Assembly: GCF_028596025.1 (NCBI RefSeq) | Contig: NZ_CP117167.1 | Span: forward strand, 3,472,001 to 3,536,000 | DNA: 64,000 nucleotides | Direction: 5' to 3' | Source of the DNA: Mucilaginibacter jinjuensis | GTDB lineage: Bacteria; Bacteroidota; Bacteroidia; Sphingobacteriales; Sphingobacteriaceae | In this document: positions 10,012 to 19,985 of the stretch, in pieces | How positions within the stretch are numbered: position 1 is the stretch's first letter | How the letters are laid out: each line of letters begins with the position of its first letter | Made by a program: the position numbers and the translations under genes | The notes under the pieces: model-generated | Database searches by the model: none | Told to the model about the DNA's origin: nothing | Seen by the model: only the letters and a program-made list of their open reading frames with translations

Positions 10012-11430
10012 TTAAATAAACAGATGGAAAACCATAAACAATATAAACGCTAAAACAATAGCTACCGGCAAGGTTAGCACCCAGGCAATGGCTATATTCT
10101 TTAATGTTTTATTATTAAGATTGTTTTTACCACCCGATGCTACCATTGCCCCTGCTATGCCGCTCGAAAGCACGTGTGTAGTACTTACAGGCAAGCCGAA
10201 TGAGGTACTTAAGCCAATGGTTGATGCCGCCACAATTTCGGCAGTAGCACCCTGGGCATAGTTAAGGTGTTCGTTACCTATTTTTTCGCCAATAGTTACC
10301 ACAATACGTTTCCAGCCGATCATGGTGCCGAGTCCCAATGAAACAGAGATAGTGGCAATAACCCATATTGGTGCAAAATCAGTTACGTGGGTCAGATCTT
10401 CTGAAGCCGAAATAAGTGTGTGTTTATCGTTCCCGGCCAGCTTAATCTTATCGTCCTCTGTAATCTTTTTAATATTGGTAATTACCTTTTGAAGGGAGAG
10501 GCGAAATTTAAAAGCAGCATTTTTATCTGTAGTCTTATTTTCGGCAGCCAAATCTGTTTTGCAGACCTTTACAGCAGAGTCTAACTTCAGAAATATACCA
10601 TTACCTGATTGTTGTGTATGTTGTATTACTTGTTCTGTTTGGTTTAAAGCTTTCTGAATTTTACTTTCTGACACGCTATGATTAATAGCATACTTCGCTG
10701 GGAAAAATGCAATGAGTATTAACATCAACAGCCCCACTCCTTTTTGCCCGTCGTTACTGCCATGGAAAAAGCTAACCAAGGTACATGTTGTGATCAGTAA
10801 TAACCTGATGAGTATCGGCGGCCTGTCGTTCTCACCCGTTGGTGTATGAAATAATGCCTTTGATTTAATGATATGCTTTAAGAAAAGCATGAGCAAGGCA
10901 GCAAGCCCGAATCCAATTATAGGCGATATAATAAGCGATAAACCAATTTCTTCGGCCTGCCCCCAGTTTACACCTTTGCCACCATAATACCAGGTAAAGC
11001 CGAGCCCTGCACCTATCATAGCACCAATCATAGTGTGCGAGCTTGAGCAGGGTATGCCCAAATACCAGGTACCGATATTCCACATAATGGATGCCAGTAG
11101 TACAGATATAACCATGCAGGCGCCAACTTGTACAGGCAAACGCATTAACTCATTTAATGGCACCAGTTTAAGTATACCCATGGCAACTGTTACTCCACCT
11201 AAAAACACCCCCATAAAGTTCCAGAAGCCCGACCAGGGTATGGCTATAACTGGCTTTAAGGCCTTAGTATATATTACGGTAGCCACAGCATTAGCTGTAT
11301 CGTGAAAGCCATTCACAAACTCGAAGCAAACAACGGCCAAAAAGCAAATAAAAAATACTAACAGCATTGAGCCAACCAGATTAACCTCACCAATAAAAGG
11401 AAGCGTAGTTATATTTAATAAAAGCGGCAT
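10012..11430 (-). CDS. PiT-family inorganic phosphate transporter
   Basis: 472 residues. PiT hallmarks occur in both halves: GFHDTANAVATVIYTKAL near the N-terminus and GLPVSTTHVLSSGIAGAM near the C-terminus, with FHGSNDGQKGVG in the middle. A hydrophilic stretch of roughly 100 residues (about 250-350) separates the two halves, longer than in E. coli PitA-like proteins but common in Bacteroidota members. It would import phosphate with protons or sodium across the inner membrane. First gene of a probable operon with the UspA protein. Confidence 0.9.
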   Translation of the reverse strand: MPLLLNITTLPFIGEVNLVGSMLLVFFICFLAVVCFEFVNGFHDTANAVATVIYTKALKPVIAIPWSGFWNFMGVFLGGVTVAMGILKLVPLNELMRLPVQVGACMVISVLLASIMWNIGTWYLGIPCSSSHTMIGAMIGAGLGFTWYYGGKGVNWGQAEEIGLSLIISPIIGFGLAALLMLFLKHIIKSKALFHTPTGENDRPPILIRLLLITTCTLVSFFHGSNDGQKGVGLLMLILIAFFPAKYAINHSVSESKIQKALNQTEQVIQHTQQSGNGIFLKLDSAVKVCKTDLAAENKTTDKNAAFKFRLSLQKVITNIKKITEDDKIKLAGNDKHTLISASEDLTHVTDFAPIWVIATISVSLGLGTMIGWKRIVVTIGEKIGNEHLNYAQGATAEIVAASTIGLSTSFGLPVSTTHVLSSGIAGAMVASGGKNNLNNKTLKNIAIAWVLTLPVAIVLAFILFMVFHLFI

Positions 11431-11679
11431 AAGTTATAAATCAATGGTGAATGGTTATACTAATGAACCTTCCATCAAATAAAAACATAAGCGCTTTATT
11501 TCGCCTAAAATCAGTGTTAACAAATTGTTATCATATCTGTTTAGTTTTTATATTAACCCATTCATACTTAAAAATTTACAATTAGTTTTAATGCTTAATT
11601 ATGGATTAGAGCCATTAATCGTAACAAATATCTTACTTAACACAAAGTTAAACTCTGGTTTTTGTTGACTAAACATAGC

Positions 11680-12282
11680 ATGGTTTATTTTGCTGCCCAG
11701 ATGGATTCGGGAAATGCATACTTTGTAATAACAGCAAATGATTTTGAAAGCATTTTCAAAGAAAACTATACACCGCTGTTTCATTACGTTAACTCCATCG
11801 TGAAAGACCGCGATCTGGCTAAAGACACATTATCCGATCTTTTCCTGAATCTTTGGCAACAGAAAGACAAGTTACAGATACAGCAACTCAAGCCTTACCT
11901 GTTTCGTGCTGCACGAAATGGTGCATTGAAATCATTGAATCTTTCGAGTCAAACCGCACAATTCTCTGACGAGTTGTTTGAAATCCCTACAGACACTTAC
12001 AATCCGTTAGAGCGATTTGTAGCCAAGCAGTCCATCAAAATTGTTCAGGAGCTTATCCAAAAATTACCAGTGGCGCGCCGTGAAATGATCGAACTTCGTT
12101 TACTCGGCCTCAAAAATTATGAGATTGCCGATATTATGGATATATCTGAAAAGAAAGTAGAATACAATATGCGCGAAGCCATTGAACATTTAAGCACAAT
12201 GGTACATCACGGTAATTTCGATAAAGCAACCATCGCCGGTGGGCTGATGTTGCTCACTATCATTCTGCACTTCCCCTCTTAA
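11680..12282 (+). CDS. ECF-type RNA polymerase sigma factor
   Basis: About 200 residues with a sigma-70 region 2 (FKENYTPLFHYVNSIVKD, then LSDLFLNLWQQK) and region 4 (LPVARREMIELRLLGLKNYE with an HTH around IADIMDISEKKVE). It would direct polymerase to the SusCD promoter when released by the adjacent FecR protein. The frame runs back to a TTG at 11662, but ATGs at 11680 or 11701 are better starts; I give 11680. The extreme C-terminus is hydrophobic (IAGGLMLLTIILHF) and may touch the membrane. Followed by its own terminator, so it is transcribed separately from fecR. Confidence 0.88.
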   Translation: MVYFAAQMDSGNAYFVITANDFESIFKENYTPLFHYVNSIVKDRDLAKDTLSDLFLNLWQQKDKLQIQQLKPYLFRAARNGALKSLNLSSQTAQFSDELFEIPTDTYNPLERFVAKQSIKIVQELIQKLPVARREMIELRLLGLKNYEIADIMDISEKKVEYNMREAIEHLSTMVHHGNFDKATIAGGLMLLTIILHFPS

Positions 12283-12315
12283 AATGTAATCACTCTAAAA
12301 CAAACTCTATACCTA

Positions 12316-12338
12316 AGCCAGATTAATCTGGCTTTTTT
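12316..12338 (+). terminator. Rho-independent terminator after the sigma factor gene
   Basis: Perfect palindrome AGCCAGATTAATCTGGCT followed by a T run, 34 bases after the sigma factor stop codon and before fecR. Confidence 0.8.
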
Positions 12339-12430
12339 GTTTTTAGTGGTTTACAAAATATTAACACACATTTAACTATTTCTTTTGGTGGAAACCTGCC
12401 ACACGGTGCTCTTCTAACAAAATAACCACC

Positions 12431-13402
12431 GTGAATTGGGATATACTGTTAAAGTACATTAATAAAGAAACTAGCCCGGCCGAAGACCAAGCGATAAATG
12501 ACTGGCTAAACGAACAAGCCGAAAACAAATACCTGCTCGATTACCTGCGTCGCCGGGGCGACGAGGCAAAAAATGCCTTACCAACCCGCGAAGTACAAAT
12601 CGAATGGGATAGCCTGCTCAATAGAATACTGGATGCCGAACCCTTAACAAATGTTAAACCTATCCGATCAAACAAATACCGTTACATGGCTATTGCTGCT
12701 AGTTTATTGTTGGTAAGTGCCTTCGGTCTGCTTTATTTGAAATCGAACAAGCAAACCGCAAAACAACAACAGTTCACGGTTAAAACTCCGGTAAACTTGC
12801 GGGGCAAAGCAACCTTACCGGATGGTACGCTGGTTTACATGGCACCAAACTCGACCATTAAGTATGATAATAGTTATGGTGTAAATAAAAGAACTGTACA
12901 GTTATCGGGCGAAGCCTTTTTCGATGTAAAACATCTTACTAAAAAGCCTTTCATCATCCATGCACAAAACGGAGTAGACTTAACCGTGTTGGGTACCTCG
13001 TTCAATTTTTATTCGCGTAAAAATGAGATAGCCGAAATTAAAGTAGCAAACGGTTTAGTCGGAATTACTGCCGACAAGCATACTCACTTCCTAAAAGCTG
13101 GCGAGCAATTAAACTACCAGGTAAGCAACCACCATGTTGATATGCAAAAGGTAGAACAGCCTGATGCCACATCCCTGCAAAACGAAACGCTATACTTCAA
13201 AAATAATACTGCCGAAGAAATAGCCATTAAACTGCAACGCTGGTACAATATTAAGGTAGAAACTTTGCCTTCGGCTAAACAACATCCTCGTTTTAGCGGA
13301 GAAATGAAAGATACCGGCCTCGATAATTTATTGAAAGGCTTAAGCTATGCAACCGGTATTAAATACCGCTATCAAGATTTTCAAACTATTCTACTATTCT
13401 AA
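12431..13402 (+). CDS. FecR-family anti-sigma factor
   Basis: 323 residues from a GTG start (no better ATG upstream in frame). The N-terminal cytoplasmic part (about 1-80) binds the sigma factor; one membrane helix follows at about 86-105 (MAIAASLLLVSAFGLLYL); the periplasmic FecR domain (about 120-215, LPDGTLVYMAPNSTIKY, FFDVKHLTKKPFIIH) and a DUF4974-like C-terminus (from about 255) follow. In known systems it relays the state of a TonB-dependent receptor to the ECF sigma factor. The stop is seven bases before the susC start, so they share a transcript. Confidence 0.9.
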   Translation: MNWDILLKYINKETSPAEDQAINDWLNEQAENKYLLDYLRRRGDEAKNALPTREVQIEWDSLLNRILDAEPLTNVKPIRSNKYRYMAIAASLLLVSAFGLLYLKSNKQTAKQQQFTVKTPVNLRGKATLPDGTLVYMAPNSTIKYDNSYGVNKRTVQLSGEAFFDVKHLTKKPFIIHAQNGVDLTVLGTSFNFYSRKNEIAEIKVANGLVGITADKHTHFLKAGEQLNYQVSNHHVDMQKVEQPDATSLQNETLYFKNNTAEEIAIKLQRWYNIKVETLPSAKQHPRFSGEMKDTGLDNLLKGLSYATGIKYRYQDFQTILLF

Positions 13403-13409
13403 TTTAAAC

Positions 13410-16400
13410 ATGAACCTCAAACTTCTACTTAATCAATTCAGGTTATTGATGTGTATACTGGCGCTCTCGCTCCCGGCCGGTTTAATGGCACAGAGTAATC
13501 CCGGTCAGCTCAGTTTCGGCCAAAAACAGACGACAATACAGGTTATTGTCGATAAGCTGAAAAACACCTACCACTATAAAGTTGCTTTTGATGCCGATGT
13601 AAATATGGGCAAGGTGATCAACCTGTCATCAGAAACTATTTCCTTCGATCAGTTGGTAAACCAGTTACAACAAGCAGGCATTGGCCTTAAGAATGTGGAT
13701 GGTAACCTGGTTATTAAAAAACTGGAAATGGTAACCGTAAATGGTACCATCATTTCATCTGATGATAAACTACCGCTGATTGGGGTGGTGATAAGCGATA
13801 TCAACAAAAAAGCATTAGGCTCATCAAATGGCGATGGCAGGTTCTCTATCCAAATCCCTAAAGGTGGCAAAGCAAATTTTGCGATGGTGGGTTATGGCGC
13901 ACAAACCCAAACCTATGATAAAAATACAGCGGGCATCACCATTATTATGGATGCATCAACCACAGCGCTTAACGAGGTGGTAGTTACAGCCCTGGGTATT
14001 AAGCGTGATGAAAAAGCATTAGGCTACTCGGCGACAGTTGTTAAAGGTGAGCAGATCACCAAAGCATTATCCAATAACTGGACCGATGCATTATCGGGCA
14101 AAGTGGCAGGTTTAAATTTGATCCGCTCTAACGGGGGCCCTACTGGTTCAAACCGTATCGTTTTACGTGGCGAGAGTAACCTGACCGGCGAAAACGAAGC
14201 ACTGATTGTGGTTGATGGTGTGGTAATAAACAATGGTAGCGGTCGTACTACAGGTACAGGCAGCGCTGCTTACCTCGACAGTGATTCGCCTGTTGATTTT
14301 GGTAGCGGATTGAATGATATTAACCCTGAAGATATTGAAAGCATCACTGTATTAAAAGGCCCCGGTGCAGCAGCACTATATGGCCAGCGTGGTGCAAACG
14401 GTGCTATCATTATCACTACAAAAAGCGGCAAATCTAAAGATGGCAAGGTTAACGTCACCATTAACTCAAACACTGCATTAGAAACTATTTCGAGATGGCC
14501 AGATTATCAGTTTGATTATGGTCAGGGTATAGATGGTGCCAACTATTACTCTTACGGTGCTACAGCTGACGGTGCAAGTACCAGAAGCACAAGTTCAGCC
14601 TGGGGACCTGCGTTTAATGGGCAATCATTTTTCCAGTACGATCCAACAACCCACACAGGTGGTACAACCCGTACACCCTGGGTTGCTTATCCGGATGCCC
14701 GTAAAGATTTCTTTGAAACCGGCAAAACCTTTACCAACAGCGTTACATTGAGCGGTGGTACTGATAAAACTTCAGCACGTTTCTCTGCAACAAACGTTAA
14801 CAATACCTGGCTGATCCCTACCACAGGTTACAAAAGAAACACGGTTGCTATGGCTGTTGATCAGAAAGTGTCTGATAAATTAAAGATCTCCACCTCTATC
14901 AACTACACTAACAAAACCAGCGATAACTTACCGGCTACGGGCTACAATAACCAGTCTATCATGTACTGGAACATGTTTTGGGAACCCAATGCCGATGTAA
15001 GCTGGTTAAAGGATTATTGGTTGCCGGGTCAGGAGAATATCAAACAAAGCTATCCTTTCAGCAGCTACCCGGATAACCCATACCTCATTGCCGAACAAAT
15101 GCCTAATAAGCTTAACCGTAACGGCTTAACAGGCAATATCCAGGCTACTTACAACTTCACCAAAGACCTAAGCTTGATGGTGCGCACAGCGCTGGATTTT
15201 ACCTACGATCAACGTTCTGAACAACGCCCTTATGATACCGAGAAGTTTACCAAAGGTATGTACAGAACCCAGAACATCTTTTCGCAGGAAGTTACCAGTG
15301 ATTTCTTGCTGCGTTACCACAAAACCATTAAAAAGGACTTCGACCTAACCGTAACCGGTGGTGGCAGCATGCTTAAAAACAATTACAACAAAAGCGAGCT
15401 AAGGGCAGATTCATTACTGTATCCTGGCATATTTACCCTGGCTAACTCTGCAGGTGTGGTTACGGCCTTGCCTTACAAAAGCGAGTATGCTATTAACAGC
15501 TTTTACGGTTTGTTGGCTATGAGCTACAAAGGTTACCTGTTTTTAGATGCAACCGGCCGTAACGATTGGAACAGTGTACTGGCAACTTCAACATCAACCA
15601 ATAACGTTTCTTTCTTTTATCCCTCAGTAAACGCCAGTGCAATACTGTCGGAGATGTTTACACTGCCTAAAACCATTTCTTATGCCAAAATTCGCGGATC
15701 AATTGCAGGTGTAGGTAGCGGCAGGCAAACACCTTATTTAACTTCTTATTCGTATTCACCGGTAAGCAATTTCCCGGGCGGATTGGCTAATCCTACTACC
15801 CTTGCCAACCTGGATCTGAAACCATTGTTTACTACCAGTTACGAATTGGGTACCGAGTGGCGTTTATTTAACAGCCGTTTAGGGATCGATATATCGGTTT
15901 ACAAAAGTAAGACTAAGGACCAGATCCTGACGGCTACTGTAGACAGATCATCTGGTGTAAGTGCTGCGATCATCAACGCAGGTGCTGTGCAAAATAAAGG
16001 TATCGAGATTGCAGCCAATGGCAGCCCAATCCGTACCCGTAATTTTACCTGGACTATCAATACCACCTTCTCGGCCAACCGTAACCGCATTTTATCATTA
16101 ACAGATAGTTTAACCAGCTTAACACTGCAAACCGGCCCGGGTAATAATGGTGCTATTATAGCCACAGTTGGCGGCAGTATGGGCGATTTGTATGGCCGCG
16201 GCTACCAACGCTCACCTAGTGGACAAATTGTATATCAGAACGGCTACCCTGTAATTACTACCGATATGAAATACATCGGCAACACCAACCCTAAATGGAA
16301 AGCCGGTATTGGTAACCAATTTAACTATAAACAATTCAGTTTTAGCTTTTTGGTTGATGCGCAATATGGTGCAGTTGCATACTCACTTACATCAGCAGTA

Positions 16401-16826
16401 TTGGCAGAACAGGGTAAAACGAAGAATACTTTGCCGGGCCGCTACAATGGTATCATCGGTAATGGCGTAATCCAAAATCCTGATGGTACTTACAGGCCAA
16501 ATGATGTAGTGGCGACAGACTTAACTAACTATTATACTATGCACTACGGTCGCTCAAATGTGGAAGGCGCCACCTACTCTACCGACTTTGTTAAGCTGCG
16601 CGAAGCTCGTTTCGATTATACGTTCACCTCACGCCAGGTTAGCCGCTTTGGTTTAACCCGTGTAACCATCGGTGTTTACGGTCGAGATTTGTTAATGATC
16701 ACCAAATGGCCGGGCTTCGACCCCGAATTTGGTACCCTTAACGACGGATACATTAACCAGGGATTCGAGGTCGGTCAATTTCCATCAACCCGCACATTTG
16801 GTTTTAACTTAACTGTAGGCATTTAA
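13410..16826 (+). CDS. SusC/RagA-family TonB-dependent receptor with STN domain
   Basis: 1138 residues from the ATG at 13410; the longer frame back to 13347 overlaps fecR and lacks a signal peptide there. Order: signal peptide ending GLMAQ; STN signalling domain (about 30-110), which in FecA-like receptors contacts FecR; a carboxypeptidase-regulatory-like domain (about 115-195); TonB plug with ALNEVVVTALG and VLKGPGAAALYGQRGANGAI; then a 22-strand barrel. It imports an oligomeric ligand through the outer membrane with SusD as lid. The STN domain and the adjacent sigma/FecR genes indicate trans-envelope self-regulation. The substrate is unknown. Confidence 0.95.
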   Translation: MNLKLLLNQFRLLMCILALSLPAGLMAQSNPGQLSFGQKQTTIQVIVDKLKNTYHYKVAFDADVNMGKVINLSSETISFDQLVNQLQQAGIGLKNVDGNLVIKKLEMVTVNGTIISSDDKLPLIGVVISDINKKALGSSNGDGRFSIQIPKGGKANFAMVGYGAQTQTYDKNTAGITIIMDASTTALNEVVVTALGIKRDEKALGYSATVVKGEQITKALSNNWTDALSGKVAGLNLIRSNGGPTGSNRIVLRGESNLTGENEALIVVDGVVINNGSGRTTGTGSAAYLDSDSPVDFGSGLNDINPEDIESITVLKGPGAAALYGQRGANGAIIITTKSGKSKDGKVNVTINSNTALETISRWPDYQFDYGQGIDGANYYSYGATADGASTRSTSSAWGPAFNGQSFFQYDPTTHTGGTTRTPWVAYPDARKDFFETGKTFTNSVTLSGGTDKTSARFSATNVNNTWLIPTTGYKRNTVAMAVDQKVSDKLKISTSINYTNKTSDNLPATGYNNQSIMYWNMFWEPNADVSWLKDYWLPGQENIKQSYPFSSYPDNPYLIAEQMPNKLNRNGLTGNIQATYNFTKDLSLMVRTALDFTYDQRSEQRPYDTEKFTKGMYRTQNIFSQEVTSDFLLRYHKTIKKDFDLTVTGGGSMLKNNYNKSELRADSLLYPGIFTLANSAGVVTALPYKSEYAINSFYGLLAMSYKGYLFLDATGRNDWNSVLATSTSTNNVSFFYPSVNASAILSEMFTLPKTISYAKIRGSIAGVGSGRQTPYLTSYSYSPVSNFPGGLANPTTLANLDLKPLFTTSYELGTEWRLFNSRLGIDISVYKSKTKDQILTATVDRSSGVSAAIINAGAVQNKGIEIAANGSPIRTRNFTWTINTTFSANRNRILSLTDSLTSLTLQTGPGNNGAIIATVGGSMGDLYGRGYQRSPSGQIVYQNGYPVITTDMKYIGNTNPKWKAGIGNQFNYKQFSFSFLVDAQYGAVAYSLTSAVLAEQGKTKNTLPGRYNGIIGNGVIQNPDGTYRPNDVVATDLTNYYTMHYGRSNVEGATYSTDFVKLREARFDYTFTSRQVSRFGLTRVTIGVYGRDLLMITKWPGFDPEFGTLNDGYINQGFEVGQFPSTRTFGFNLTVGI

Positions 16827-16839
16827 TCAGATACAGATC

Positions 16840-18285
16840 ATGAAAAAATTTACATATACCATTTATTTGAGCATCGTATTGGTATGCATATCTGCAAGCT
16901 CCTGCAAAAAGGGCTTCGAGGATATGAACACCAATCCTAATACCAGCGATCATGCTTTGCCGCAGGCATTATTAGCCCCGGCAATAGCTAGCGTAGTATC
17001 GGCCAATATGAGCCGCAGCCAACGTATTACCAACGAGCTGATGCAGGTAACCGTTAATATGGGCGATACCGACGGCAAGATTTTCCGTTACGACATCCTG
17101 AAATCGGAAGCAGATTACCTGTGGAATGCCTGGTACCTGCAACTGGCCAATTTTAATGATATCTATGATGGTGGCGTACAAACCGCCAGTCCAACTTATC
17201 AGGGTATTGCGTTAATATGCCAAGCTTGGGTATTTTCTATGTTGACAGATACTTATGGCGATATCCCCTACTTCAATGCAACCAAAGCTAAAGACGGCAT
17301 CTTCACTCCTGCTTTTGATAAACAACAAGACATTTATACTGACTTGTTTGCTAAACTGGAGCAGGCCAATAAACTACTGACCAGCGGTACAAACGTATTA
17401 GCATCAAGCGACCCATTATTCAAAGGCGTAGCAGCCAACTGGCGCAAGTTTGGTAACTCATTGTATTTGCGCTTACTGTTAAGGGTATCAGCAAAAGATG
17501 TTACCAATACATCGGCCAAAATAAAACAAATGGTTGATACCAGCCCAGGCACCTATCCTATTATGGGTAGTAATGATGATTCTGCCATTTTAAGATGGAA
17601 TGGTGTTGCACCCTATGTATCTCCTTTCGCAACCTGGCGCGCTGCCGACTGGTATACCCCAAGCCTGGGCAGTTTCTTTGTAGACAACCTGAATGCCTGG
17701 AGCGACCCACGTATTGGCAAATGGGCAACCCTCTACCAGGGTGAATATGCAGGTGTACCAAGCGGCTACCCGGTTGGTCAGCTGTTAACAGGTAAATCTA
17801 CCTTACCAACTACGCTGCAAACCGAAGCTTTGTTAGGTAACGTTCTCAACTATTCTGAAGTACAATTTATACTGGCCGAAGCTGCTGCCAAAGGCTGGAT
17901 TAGTGCTAAACCGGCACAAACCTATTACGAGACAGGTGTTACCAATGCCATCACTTTATGGGGATTAACGCCACCCGCCAATTATCTCACATTCCAATTA
18001 GTAAAATGGGATGATACGCAGAGCCTCGATAATAAAATGGAACTCATCCACAAGCAAAAATACTATAGCTTGTTTTTCACCGATATGGAATCATGGTTCG
18101 AGTACCGCCGTACCGGGCATCCTATTTTGCCTAAAGGCGCAGGTTTAAAAAATAATGGCGTAATGCCGGCTCGCTTAAATTATCCGGTTTATATCCAATC
18201 AACTAATGGTGCTAATTATACAGCCGCAGTTGCGGCACAGGGACCAGACGAAATTAGTACGCAAGTTTGGTGGCAAAAACCATAA
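16840..18285 (+). CDS. SusD/RagB-family nutrient-binding lipoprotein
   Basis: 481 residues, lipoprotein signal ending SASSCKKGF. The NTNPNTSDHALPQALLAPA segment and the later EVQFILAEAAAKGWI helix fit the SusD-like group often paired with short-STN SusC proteins. It sits on the cell surface and closes over the SusC channel. It starts 13 bases after susC, so it is translated from the same message. Confidence 0.93.
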   Translation: MKKFTYTIYLSIVLVCISASSCKKGFEDMNTNPNTSDHALPQALLAPAIASVVSANMSRSQRITNELMQVTVNMGDTDGKIFRYDILKSEADYLWNAWYLQLANFNDIYDGGVQTASPTYQGIALICQAWVFSMLTDTYGDIPYFNATKAKDGIFTPAFDKQQDIYTDLFAKLEQANKLLTSGTNVLASSDPLFKGVAANWRKFGNSLYLRLLLRVSAKDVTNTSAKIKQMVDTSPGTYPIMGSNDDSAILRWNGVAPYVSPFATWRAADWYTPSLGSFFVDNLNAWSDPRIGKWATLYQGEYAGVPSGYPVGQLLTGKSTLPTTLQTEALLGNVLNYSEVQFILAEAAAKGWISAKPAQTYYETGVTNAITLWGLTPPANYLTFQLVKWDDTQSLDNKMELIHKQKYYSLFFTDMESWFEYRRTGHPILPKGAGLKNNGVMPARLNYPVYIQSTNGANYTAAVAAQGPDEISTQVWWQKP

Positions 18286-18311
18286 TTACAAATCAGGATA
18301 AACTCAAAGAA

Positions 18312-19868
18312 ATGAAAACAAGAATTTTATATATCATTTGCTGTTTTGCAATGCTGCTGATAAGTGCTTGTAAAAAGCATGATTTTGCCGACGGTACTTT
18401 AAGTCCAATCATCGCCGTGAGCGATCTGCGGGCTTTGTATAAAGGCAGCGACGTACCCTTAACAGATAAAAATATGCAGGGTGCTACCGAGATTGTGGGT
18501 ATCGTAATATCAAATCCAGATTCTGGCAACGTACCTAAAGATGTGGTGGTACTTCAAAACATCAGAAGATCCGCCACACGAGGTATTAATCTGGCGCTTG
18601 GTTCTTCATCCACTTCTTATCATTCGGGCGATTCATTAATTGTTAACGTTAATGGCGCAGTATTAAAACGCGTGAATGGTGCATTACAAATAGCAGGTTT
18701 AACCGCTGGCAATATCACTAAAGTCTCAGCCAATAATGCTGTTACTGTTCGCACGGCCTCGAGTTATACGATTAAGGCTAATCCCGATCAGTACGAAAGT
18801 ACTTTAGTTAAAATAACAGCCGCAACAGTTATCCCGGTACCTAAATTCGGGGATACTTATGCCGGAGAAAAATATCTTGTTAACGGCGCCGATAGTATTG
18901 TATTACATACCGAAGCCACGGCAAGCTATGCCAATAATGCTATACCTGCCAGTGCAACATTTACCGGTGTCCTGTTCCAAAGCTTAAATGCAGCAGGTAA
19001 GACTATATTCCAGGTTTGGCCGCGTAGTGGTGCCGATGTTACCGATATTGTTAAGCCTGTAGATCCAGATGGTTCATTAGGTCCAAACCCGGTAATTGTT
19101 ACCGGTTATGTAAACGATTCAAAAGGTGCCGATGGTAACTACGAGTACTTCCAGTTTAGGGCTACACAGAATATCGATTTCTCTAAAACGCCAATGGCTG
19201 TGGTAACCTGTACCAATGCCGGTACTGCTGCCCCTAATGCAGGTGATGCACCGGGAGCCGGTTGGGCAACAGGTGGTGGCCGTACTTATAAGTTTAACCT
19301 TACCAGCGGCAAAGTAAACCAGGGCGATTTCTTCTATGTTGGAGGAAGCAACAAAAAGATCGATGGCCCTAACACAACAGATATCAGCTCAGCCAACTGG
19401 ATCAGGACAATTGCTTATGTAACTACAGATGGTGACGGTTTTGGTAGCGCCAGTACTGGTTTATTGCCAAATAGTGGTAACGCGGGTGGCATAGCCATAT
19501 TTGTGGGCACTAATGTAACCAATACTTCGGTACCTGTTGATTTTGTATTATTTGGTGGTACAGGCGTTACTACTATCTACAATGCAACAACAGGCAAAGG
19601 GTATCTGGCTGTTGATAACGATCACTATCATTTGAAAGACCCTACTACCGGAGTTGATCAGCCATTTATTTTCCAGGGATCAAATAGCTATGTAATACCA
19701 CACAGTACACCAGCTGATGCAGGCATATTTGTAAAACTGGGCGGCACCTTTAACATGACCAGTAAGATCTGGACCAAAGCTCGTGGTTACACTTTCCTCA
19801 CCATGAGCCCTACATCTGCCCTAACCGATATAGAAACAGGCACAGACGTTACCTCGGTAACCAAATAA
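18312..19868 (+). CDS. DUF5689-containing surface lipoprotein
   Basis: 518 residues from the ATG at 18312; the frame is open further upstream (to 18267) but the lipoprotein signal (MKTRILYIICCFAMLLISAC) starts here. The N-terminal half (about 35-235) resembles DUF5689, an OB-fold-like region (IVGIVISNPDSGNVPKDVVV) often found beside SusCD and phosphatases. The C-terminal half is beta-rich without a recognised catalytic motif. Third gene of the SusCD operon, 26 bases after susD; probably a surface ligand-binding protein. The binding role is inferred from position. Confidence 0.75.
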   Translation: MKTRILYIICCFAMLLISACKKHDFADGTLSPIIAVSDLRALYKGSDVPLTDKNMQGATEIVGIVISNPDSGNVPKDVVVLQNIRRSATRGINLALGSSSTSYHSGDSLIVNVNGAVLKRVNGALQIAGLTAGNITKVSANNAVTVRTASSYTIKANPDQYESTLVKITAATVIPVPKFGDTYAGEKYLVNGADSIVLHTEATASYANNAIPASATFTGVLFQSLNAAGKTIFQVWPRSGADVTDIVKPVDPDGSLGPNPVIVTGYVNDSKGADGNYEYFQFRATQNIDFSKTPMAVVTCTNAGTAAPNAGDAPGAGWATGGGRTYKFNLTSGKVNQGDFFYVGGSNKKIDGPNTTDISSANWIRTIAYVTTDGDGFGSASTGLLPNSGNAGGIAIFVGTNVTNTSVPVDFVLFGGTGVTTIYNATTGKGYLAVDNDHYHLKDPTTGVDQPFIFQGSNSYVIPHSTPADAGIFVKLGGTFNMTSKIWTKARGYTFLTMSPTSALTDIETGTDVTSVTK

Positions 19869-19908
19869 ATGCGTAAAATAATAACACTAAACTAACCCTT
19901 GCATCACG

Positions 19909-19948
19909 ATGACTGCCGATCTTTACCAGGATTGGCAGTCGTCATTTT
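19909..19948 (+). terminator. Rho-independent terminator of the susCD operon
   Basis: Hairpin with arms ATGACTGCC and GGCAGTCGTCAT (one base bulged) followed by TTTTATTT, 40 bases after the DUF5689 gene. Confidence 0.7.
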
Positions 19949-19985
19949 ATTTACATCAATAATTATATAGTCCGTACATTAGAAT

